From an uncultured Ruminococcus sp. (GTDB taxonomy: Bacteria > Bacillota > Clostridia > Oscillospirales > Ruminococcaceae), in assembly GCA_937872775.1 (NCBI GenBank), contig CALMUA010000247.1, positions 1-37,693 on the forward strand: DNA of 37,693 nucleotides, given 5' to 3'. Positions 31,451-37,693 of the stretch are shown here, piece after piece. The notes beneath the pieces are model-generated. The model had not been told where the DNA came from. It was given only the letters and a program-made list of their open reading frames with translations, and searched no databases. Each line of letters starts with the position of its first letter. Position 1 is the stretch's first letter. The translations under genes were made by a program, and so were the position numbers.

Positions 31451-32941
31451 TTACCTCAGATTACTGTACCCTATCAGAAATTCGTCAACTTCTTTTGCTG
31501 CTTTGCGGCCTTCTGAAATTGCCCATACTACAAGTGACTGGCCTCTGTGCATATCACCGGCTGTAAATATTTTATCTTTGCTTGTTCTGAATGACTTATC
31601 TTCAGTTTTTACAGTTGTTCTTTCTGTTACTTCAACATCAAATGAATCTGTTACATATGATTGAGCACCTACAAAGCCTGCTGCAATAAGTACAAGCTCA
31701 GCAGGAATTTCTTTTTCACTTCCCTGTATCTCCTGAAGTTCGTTTCTGCCTGTTTCTTTGTTTTTTACAGACTTAAGCCTGACTGTGACTACTGCTGTAA
31801 GTTCACAGTTCTGGTTTTTTATAAATTCCTTTACTGTTGTCTGATAAATACGTGGATCATGACCAGATACAAATGCCGCTTCCTCCTGACCGTAATCTGT
31901 CTTGCAGATTCTAGGCCACTCAGGCCATGGGTTGTTTTCGCTCCTGCTGTCCGGCAGCTTAGGCATCATTTCAAGCTGTACTACAGAACGGCAGCCATGA
32001 CGTATGCATGTGCCTACGCAGTCATTGCCTGTATCACCGCCGCCGATAACCACGACATTTTTGTCCTTTGCTGATATATACATATTATCTTTAAGATTGC
32101 TGTCAAGAAGACTTTTGGTTGTGGACTCAAGAAAATCAACTGCAAAATATATTCCGCTTGAATCACGGCTGGGAGCATTTATATTTCTTGGGTTTGAAGC
32201 ACCGCATGCAAGAATTACAGCATCATATTTTTCTGCTATTTCCGATGCAGGGTATTTATCTGTACCTATATCTGCATTTGTTATAAATGTGATGCCTTCT
32301 GCTTCCATAAGCTTTATTCTGCGTTCTATTATGCTTTTGTCAAGCTTCATATTAGGAATACCATACATAAGAAGACCGCCGATTCTGTCACTTCTTTCAT
32401 ATACAGTTACACTGTGCCCACGCTTGTTAAGCTGTGCAGCAGCTGCAAGTCCGGAAGGACCTGAGCCGATAACAGCAACACTTTTACCTGTTCTTACAGA
32501 CGGCAGTTTAGGCTTTATAAGCCCTGATTTAAAGGCATTTTCTATTATTGCATACTCATTTTCCTTTACTGATACCGGCTGGCAGTATATGTTGCATGTA
32601 CAGGCCGCTTCACATGGAGCAGGGCATACCCGTGATGTAAATTCAGGAAAATTATTTGTGATAAGGAGCCGGCTTACGGCTTCATCCCATTTTCCGTTGT
32701 AGATAAGGTCATTCCATTCAGGAATCAGATTATTGAGCGGACATCCTGAGGCAGAGCCGCCTATCATCATGCCGGACTGACAAAATGGAACGCCGCATTC
32801 CATACATCTTGCACCCTGAAGCTGCTGATTTCCCTTTGACATATGTAGATGAAATTCATTGAAGTTTTTTATTCTTTCATAAGGAGAAATGCATTTGCTT
32901 GTTTCTCTTTCATATTCCATAAATCCTGTTGGCTTTCCCAT
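31451..32941 (-). CDS. gltD: Glutamate synthase (NADPH), small subunit
   Basis: Electron-donating subunit of GOGAT, 496 residues, passing electrons from NAD(P)H through FAD and iron-sulphur clusters to GltB. The N-terminal part has the Fe-S cysteines in CMECGVPFCQSG (about 46-57) and CPAPCEAACTC (about 107-117). The FAD site is VAVIGSGPSGLAAAAQL (about 150-166). The NAD(P)H site is VVVIGGGDTGNDCVGT near 290, and the family ending has FTAGDMHRGQSLVVWAISEGR. GAGGTG lies about 7 bases before the ATG. It is 12 bases after gltB, in one operon. Confidence 0.97.
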   Translation of the reverse strand: MGKPTGFMEYERETSKCISPYERIKNFNEFHLHMSKGNQQLQGARCMECGVPFCQSGMMIGGSASGCPLNNLIPEWNDLIYNGKWDEAVSRLLITNNFPEFTSRVCPAPCEAACTCNIYCQPVSVKENEYAIIENAFKSGLIKPKLPSVRTGKSVAVIGSGPSGLAAAAQLNKRGHSVTVYERSDRIGGLLMYGIPNMKLDKSIIERRIKLMEAEGITFITNADIGTDKYPASEIAEKYDAVILACGASNPRNINAPSRDSSGIYFAVDFLESTTKSLLDSNLKDNMYISAKDKNVVVIGGGDTGNDCVGTCIRHGCRSVVQLEMMPKLPDSRSENNPWPEWPRICKTDYGQEEAAFVSGHDPRIYQTTVKEFIKNQNCELTAVVTVRLKSVKNKETGRNELQEIQGSEKEIPAELVLIAAGFVGAQSYVTDSFDVEVTERTTVKTEDKSFRTSKDKIFTAGDMHRGQSLVVWAISEGRKAAKEVDEFLIGYSNLR

Positions 32942-32953
32942 TAATAAGCACCT

Positions 32954-35900
32954 CTACTTTCTTGCATTCGCATAAAATGCTTCAATCTGAGCCTGCTGAC
33001 TGTTAAGGCCTTTTTCTTCCATCTGAGTAATTGTAGTCATCATCCGGGCGTAGTCAAACGGCAGTATTTTTTTAAATTTAGGAAGATACATATCGAGATT
33101 CCCGAGAATTTCTTTACCCTTTGCTGAGTTTGTAGCGCAAACGTGTTCTTCAATAAGCTGTTTTAATTCAAGAATATCATATTCCTCGTTTACAGGATTG
33201 AGTGAGACCATTTCTTTATTGAGTTTTGTATACAGATCATTGTTTTCATCAAGCACATAGGTAATTCCTCCGCTCATACCTGCTGCAAAATTTTTGCCTG
33301 TGTTGCCCAGAATAACTACTCTGCCGCCTGTCATGTATTCACATCCGTGATCTCCCACTCCTTCAACTACTGCATATGAACCGGAATTTCTTACGCAGAA
33401 GCGTTCTCCTGCAACTCCGTTTATAAATGCTTTTCCACTTGTTGCACCATAAAGGGCAACGTTTCCAATGATAATATTTTCGTCCGGCTTGTATGTTACG
33501 TCCTCAGGAGGATAAACGACAAGCTTACCGCCGGATAGACCTTTTCCGAAATAATCGTTGCTGTCACCTTTAAGCTCAAGTGTAAGTCCTTTTGGTATAA
33601 ATGCTCCGAAACTCTGACCGCCGCTGCCAGTGCAATTTACTTTGTATGTGTCTTCATCAAGCGTGTTTTTATAGAGTTTTGTTATTTCAGATCCGAATAT
33701 TGTTCCTACCGTACGGTCTGTATTTGTGACGTTTATTTCAATTGATTTGCTCTGCCTGCTGTTAAGGGCATTTTTCATTTTCTTCATTATAATTTTTTCA
33801 TCTATTGTGTTCTTAAGATTAAAATCATAAGCAGTTACCGGATCAAATACTTTTATAGTCTCTGGATCGGTATAAGGATTATTTATTATTTTTGAAATGT
33901 TTATGTGTGAATTATTTACACCTTTCTTTTCTTTAAGGAGATCAGTACGTCCGATAAGTTCATCAACGGTACGGATACCAAGAAGAGCCATGTATTCACG
34001 AAGTTCCTGTGCAATAAATCTCATGAAGTTCACAATATATTCCGGTTTGCCTCTGAAATTTTTTCTGAGCTCAGGATTCTGTGTTGCAATACCTGCAGGG
34101 CATGTATCGAGATTGCATACTCTCATCATTACACATCCCATGGTTACAAGCGGAGCTGTTGCAAATCCGAATTCCTCTGCACCGAGAAGTGATGCAACAA
34201 GAACATCACGTCCTGTCATGAGCTTTCCGTCTGTTTCTATTACAACCTTGGAACGCAGCCCGTTGAGAATAAGCGTCTGATGTGCTTCTGCAAGACCAAG
34301 TTCCCATGGAAGACCTGCATTATAGATCGAACTTCTAGGTGCAGCGCCTGTTCCCCCGTCAGCACCGGAAATAAGTATAAGTCCCGCACCAGCCTTGGCA
34401 ACACCTGCTGCAACGGTTCCTACGCCTGCTTCCGAAACAAGTTTTACTGATATACGGGCTTTTTTGTTTGCATTTTTAAGGTCATATATAAGCTGTGCAA
34501 GATCTTCAATTGAATATATGTCATGATGAGGAGGCGGGGAAATAAGACCGACACCCGATGTAGAATGTCTCGTCCGGGCTACCCATGGATAAACCTTCTG
34601 ACCCGGCAGATGCCCGCCTTCACCTGGTTTTGCACCCTGTGCCATTTTTATCTGAAGTTCGTCAGCGCTTACAAGATATTCGGATGTAACTCCGAATCTT
34701 CCTGATGCAATCTGTTTTATAGCGGAACATTTATTTGTTTTTGAGCCCTTTGTTACGAGTCTTTCAGGGCTTTCACCGCCTTCACCGCTGTTCGATTTTC
34801 CGCCCAGCATATTCATTGCAATTGCCATTGTTTCATGTGCTTCCTGAGAAATTGAACCGTATGACATTGCACCTGTTTTAAAACGTTTTACTATAGAGTC
34901 AACACTTTCGACCTCATCAACAGGTATTCCACCGTTCTTATCAAATTTAAAATCCATAAGGCTTCTGATATTCATTGTAAGGTCTTCTCTGTTTATAGCT
35001 GCTGTGTATTTTTTGAAGGTCTCATAGCTGCCAGTTCTTGCAGATTCCTGAAGAAGATGAATAGTCTGAGGATTATAAAGATGTTCCTCCTTGCCTGAAC
35101 GCATTTTGTGACTGCCGGCACTGTCGATTTCCATATCAATGTCTAGTCCGAGAGGATCAAATGCAGCTGAATGAAGCACATCAACATTTTGACTTATATC
35201 ATTAAGTGATATTCCCCCTGTACGATTTACTGTGTTTGTAAAATATTTGTCAACAACTTCGCTGCTCAATCCTATAGCTTCAAATGTTTTTGCACCGTGA
35301 TAAGACTGAATTGTTGAAATACCCATTTTGGATGCTATTTTAATTATTCCGTTAAGAACTGATTTGTTGTAATCATATTCAGCGGCATAATAATCCTTGT
35401 CAAGGACGTTTGTTCTGATAAGATTTCTTATCGTATCATGTGCAAGATAAGGATTTACAGCACATGCACCATATCCCAGAAGTGCTGCAAAATGATGTAC
35501 TTCACGAGGTTCTGCACTTTCAAGTACAATTGCAAGAGCTGTTCTTTTCCTTGTGGAAATAAGATGCTGCTGAAGTGCTGATACTGCAAGCAGTGACGGA
35601 ATTGCAACATGGTTTTCATCAACGCCCCTGTCTGACAGAATGAGAATATTTGCACCGTTTCTGTGTGCCCTGTCGGCTTCAAGGCAAAGCTGATGGATTG
35701 CTTTGTCAAGAGGGGTGTTTTTGTAGTAGAGGATAGGGATGACCGCAACTTTAAAGCCGGAAACGTCCATTGCTTTTATTTTCAGAATATCAGTACTTGT
35801 GAGTATAGGATTCTGTATTTTAAGTACTCTGCAGTTTTCAGCTTTTTCCTCAAGTATGTTTCCGTCTTTTCCGATATATACGCTTGTTGCTGTTACTATG

Positions 35901-37504
35901 TTCTCTCTTATTGCATCAAACGGAGGGTTTGTTACCTGTGCAAACAGCTGTTTAAAGTAATTAAAGAGCGGTTGGTTTGTTTTTGAAAGTGCTGCAAGCG
36001 GGATATCAGCACCCATTGCGGATATTCCTTCACCGCCTGTTTTCGCCATAGTGAGAATTGATGTCTTTATATCCTCATATGTGTATCCGAATGCCTTCTG
36101 AAGTCTTACAAGCTCATTTCCCGAATAACGGACAACATTTTTATTTGGAATACGAAGATCTTTAAGACTTACAAGATTTGAATCAAGCCATTCACCGTAT
36201 GGCTGGCGTGAGGAATAGTGATCTTTGAGTTCATTGTCAGAAATAAGTTTTTTCTTCACTGTATCCACAAGAAGCATTTTTCCTGGTCTCAGTCTGTCTT
36301 TTTTTAATATTTTTTCAGTCGGAATATCAAGTACGCCTACCTCTGAGGAAAGGATAAGCTTGTTATCTGTTGTAATATAATATCTTGAAGGCCTCAGACC
36401 GTTTCTGTCAAGCACTGCCCCCATAATATCACCGTCTGAGAAAAGTATTGATGCCGGACCATCCCATGGTTCCATCATTGTTGCATAGTACTGATAAAAA
36501 TCTCTTTTTGATTTTGACATTGTCCGGTTGTATGTCCAAGGCTCAGGTATTGTTATCATTACAGCGAGCGGAAGTTCCATACCTGACATCATCATAAATT
36601 CCAGTGCATTATCAAGTCTTGCTGAGTCAGAACCGTTTGAGTCAATGACAGGCATGACTTTATACATCTGGTCTGCAAGGGCCTCACATGAGATGTTTTC
36701 TTCACGTGCTGTCATTTTATCTGCGTTTCCTGTAATAGTGTTTATTTCTCCGTTATGGACTATTATTCTGTTTGGATGGGCCTTCTGCCAACTAGGATTC
36801 GTATTTGTGCTGAAGCGTGAGTGAACTGTAGCAATTGCTGATTTATAATCACTATCCTGAAGATCATTAAAGAACATTCTGAGTTCATTTACAAGAAACA
36901 TGCCCTTGTAAACAATAGTTCTGCTTGAAAGTGATACAACATAGGTGTCTTCATTGCTCTGTTCAAATACTCTTCGTGCAATATATAAACGGCGGTCAAA
37001 TTCAAGCCCTTTTTTTATTTCCTCCGGTTTTTTAACAAAACCCTGAATAATACACGGCATACTGTTGATTGCCCTTTGTCCTAGAATTGATTGATTTACA
37101 GGTACTATTCTCCAACCTAAGAATTCAAGGCCTTCCTTCTGCACAACTATCTCAAAAAGTTTTTTTGCCTGATTTCTTCTGAGTTCGTTTTGAGGAAAAA
37201 AGAACATTCCCACTCCGTATTCACGTTCTTTACCTATAGAAATTCCGAGTTTCTTAGTTTCTTTTTTAAAAAATTCATGAGAAATCTGAAGCATTATGCC
37301 AACGCCGTCTCCTGTTTTGCCATCGGCGTCTTTGCCGGCTCTGTGTTCAAGATTTTCGACGATTTTCAAAGCGTTTTCAACTACATCTCTTGTTTTGGTT
37401 CCGTCAATATTTACAACAGCTCCGATTCCACAGTTGTCATGTTCAAATCTCGGATCATAAAGTCCCTGTTTCTGATATGGTTCCTGATTTCTGAAGTTAT
37501 CCAT
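32954..37504 (-). CDS. gltB: Glutamate synthase, large subunit
   Basis: Makes two glutamates from glutamine and 2-oxoglutarate, 1516 residues, full length. A 24-residue propeptide should be removed to expose the Ntn nucleophile Cys25 (in DNCGIGA). The glutaminase class II domain runs to about 430, the central domain to about 800, the FMN-binding synthase domain to about 1250 (GGKSNSGEGGESPER, GADGGTGAAPRSS, and the 3Fe-4S Cys in MMRVCNLDTCPAGIATQ), and the C-terminal GXGXG beta-helix after that (GATSGKAFINGVAGERF, GDHGCEYMTGG). AAGGAG is 7 bases before the ATG. The leader contains an ANTAR-like attenuator, so expression is probably tuned to nitrogen by antitermination. Confidence 0.98.
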   Translation of the reverse strand: MDNFRNQEPYQKQGLYDPRFEHDNCGIGAVVNIDGTKTRDVVENALKIVENLEHRAGKDADGKTGDGVGIMLQISHEFFKKETKKLGISIGKEREYGVGMFFFPQNELRRNQAKKLFEIVVQKEGLEFLGWRIVPVNQSILGQRAINSMPCIIQGFVKKPEEIKKGLEFDRRLYIARRVFEQSNEDTYVVSLSSRTIVYKGMFLVNELRMFFNDLQDSDYKSAIATVHSRFSTNTNPSWQKAHPNRIIVHNGEINTITGNADKMTAREENISCEALADQMYKVMPVIDSNGSDSARLDNALEFMMMSGMELPLAVMITIPEPWTYNRTMSKSKRDFYQYYATMMEPWDGPASILFSDGDIMGAVLDRNGLRPSRYYITTDNKLILSSEVGVLDIPTEKILKKDRLRPGKMLLVDTVKKKLISDNELKDHYSSRQPYGEWLDSNLVSLKDLRIPNKNVVRYSGNELVRLQKAFGYTYEDIKTSILTMAKTGGEGISAMGADIPLAALSKTNQPLFNYFKQLFAQVTNPPFDAIRENIVTATSVYIGKDGNILEEKAENCRVLKIQNPILTSTDILKIKAMDVSGFKVAVIPILYYKNTPLDKAIHQLCLEADRAHRNGANILILSDRGVDENHVAIPSLLAVSALQQHLISTRKRTALAIVLESAEPREVHHFAALLGYGACAVNPYLAHDTIRNLIRTNVLDKDYYAAEYDYNKSVLNGIIKIASKMGISTIQSYHGAKTFEAIGLSSEVVDKYFTNTVNRTGGISLNDISQNVDVLHSAAFDPLGLDIDMEIDSAGSHKMRSGKEEHLYNPQTIHLLQESARTGSYETFKKYTAAINREDLTMNIRSLMDFKFDKNGGIPVDEVESVDSIVKRFKTGAMSYGSISQEAHETMAIAMNMLGGKSNSGEGGESPERLVTKGSKTNKCSAIKQIASGRFGVTSEYLVSADELQIKMAQGAKPGEGGHLPGQKVYPWVARTRHSTSGVGLISPPPHHDIYSIEDLAQLIYDLKNANKKARISVKLVSEAGVGTVAAGVAKAGAGLILISGADGGTGAAPRSSIYNAGLPWELGLAEAHQTLILNGLRSKVVIETDGKLMTGRDVLVASLLGAEEFGFATAPLVTMGCVMMRVCNLDTCPAGIATQNPELRKNFRGKPEYIVNFMRFIAQELREYMALLGIRTVDELIGRTDLLKEKKGVNNSHINISKIINNPYTDPETIKVFDPVTAYDFNLKNTIDEKIIMKKMKNALNSRQSKSIEINVTNTDRTVGTIFGSEITKLYKNTLDEDTYKVNCTGSGGQSFGAFIPKGLTLELKGDSNDYFGKGLSGGKLVVYPPEDVTYKPDENIIIGNVALYGATSGKAFINGVAGERFCVRNSGSYAVVEGVGDHGCEYMTGGRVVILGNTGKNFAAGMSGGITYVLDENNDLYTKLNKEMVSLNPVNEEYDILELKQLIEEHVCATNSAKGKEILGNLDMYLPKFKKILPFDYARMMTTITQMEEKGLNSQQAQIEAFYANARK

Positions 37505-37539
37505 ATAGACACTCCTTTTTTAATATAAAACAAAAAATG

Positions 37540-37612
37540 CTCACTGATAGTGAGAGGTCATTATGAATACACATAATGAGCCTGTCATTATCAGTGAACA
37601 TCGTTGTTCTGA
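37540..37612 (-). promoter_or_regulatory. Tandem-hairpin leader with terminator before gltB (candidate ANTAR target)
   Basis: On the minus strand, hairpin P1 is GAAC/GUUC with the hexaloop AACGAU (37605-37600; A at position 1, G at 4, the ANTAR-loop rule), extended by UCA/UGA. P2 follows at once: AUAAUGA/UCAUUAU (37591-37573) with loop CAGGC. The P2 right arm can instead pair downstream, UCAUUAUG/CAUAAUGA (37579-37558), and P1's right flank with TATCAGTGA (37597-37541), forming a large hairpin ending GAGC and CAUUUUUU. A small CUCAC/GUGAG hairpin (37554-37540) before the same T run may also terminate. Confidence 0.62.
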
Positions 37613-37632
37613 TTTTTGAATTTTCTTTTATT

Positions 37633-37661
37633 ATAATACATTTAAAAAATAAGTTTGTCAA
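37633..37661 (-). promoter_or_regulatory. sigma-A promoter for gltB-gltD
   Basis: Minus strand: consensus TTGACA (37661-37656), 17-base spacer, TATTAT (37638-37633); a perfect TATAAT overlaps at a 20-base spacing. The leader to the ATG is about 120 bases and contains the attenuator. Confidence 0.75.
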
Positions 37662-37693
37662 TAGAAATAATTAAATAAAAAAATAATTAGTGC

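Overview
The window looks like chromosome from a low-GC, Gram-positive anaerobe of the Ruminococcaceae/Oscillospiraceae, most like a fibre-degrading Ruminococcus (R. flavefaciens type). The main reasons are two secreted proteins ending in dockerin modules (a pectin methylesterase and a leucine-rich-repeat protein), which imply a cellulosome, plus Firmicute-style ribosome-binding sites, frequent TTG/GTG starts and clostridial operon layouts. I see no rRNA, tRNA, CRISPR array, phage or insertion sequence.

Layout. 1-3.1 kb: dockerin pectinesterase (+) converging on an LCP cell-wall ligase (-). 3.4-8.9 kb (-): DHH phosphoesterase, aspS, hisS, mgsA and a MinD-like ATPase. 9.1-16.3 kb (-): a cell-shape and division block of PBP2, mreD, mreC, mreB, a DUF4321 protein, a U32 peptidase/RlhA-like protein and zapA. 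16.5-19.8 kb: a dockerin/LRR surface protein (-) divergent from an ECF sigma factor and a probable anti-sigma factor (+). 20.0-25.9 kb: a UDG-like protein behind a structured leader, an Rlu pseudouridine synthase (-), fhs, tsaE, tsaB, rpiB and upp (+). 25.9-29.2 kb: a DUF454 protein (-) and a YtrA-type GntR/ABC-2 operon (+). 29.2-37.5 kb (-): nitrogen assimilation, transcribed as gltB-gltD and then a glutamine-synthetase-like gene and an ANTAR RNA-binding regulator.

Four regulatory systems stand out. (1) Three sites with the same ECF-type pattern, GGGAACC-N16-CATCT, lie between the LRR/dockerin gene and the sigma gene. One faces the sigma gene and two face the dockerin gene, which suggests an autoregulated sigma factor controlling a cellulosome-associated protein. 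(2) The glutamine-synthetase-like protein has lost three of the six metal ligands of GSI enzymes, and its ANTAR neighbour has lost the phosphoacceptor Asp. The gltB leader carries tandem hairpins competing with a terminator. Together these suggest a nitrogen-sensing pair acting by transcript antitermination. (3) A 205-base gap before the UDG-like gene holds a compact fold with mutually exclusive pairings close to the ribosome-binding site, a candidate riboswitch or structured RNA. (4) A GC-rich palindromic repeat occurs twice in the glnA-like leader, and its half unit is fused in frame to the 3' end of the pectinesterase gene.

The rest is ordinary housekeeping. Most transcription units have clear sigma-A promoters with 16-17 base spacers and hairpin terminators, listed below. 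All family assignments come from reading translated motifs by eye, with no database search.
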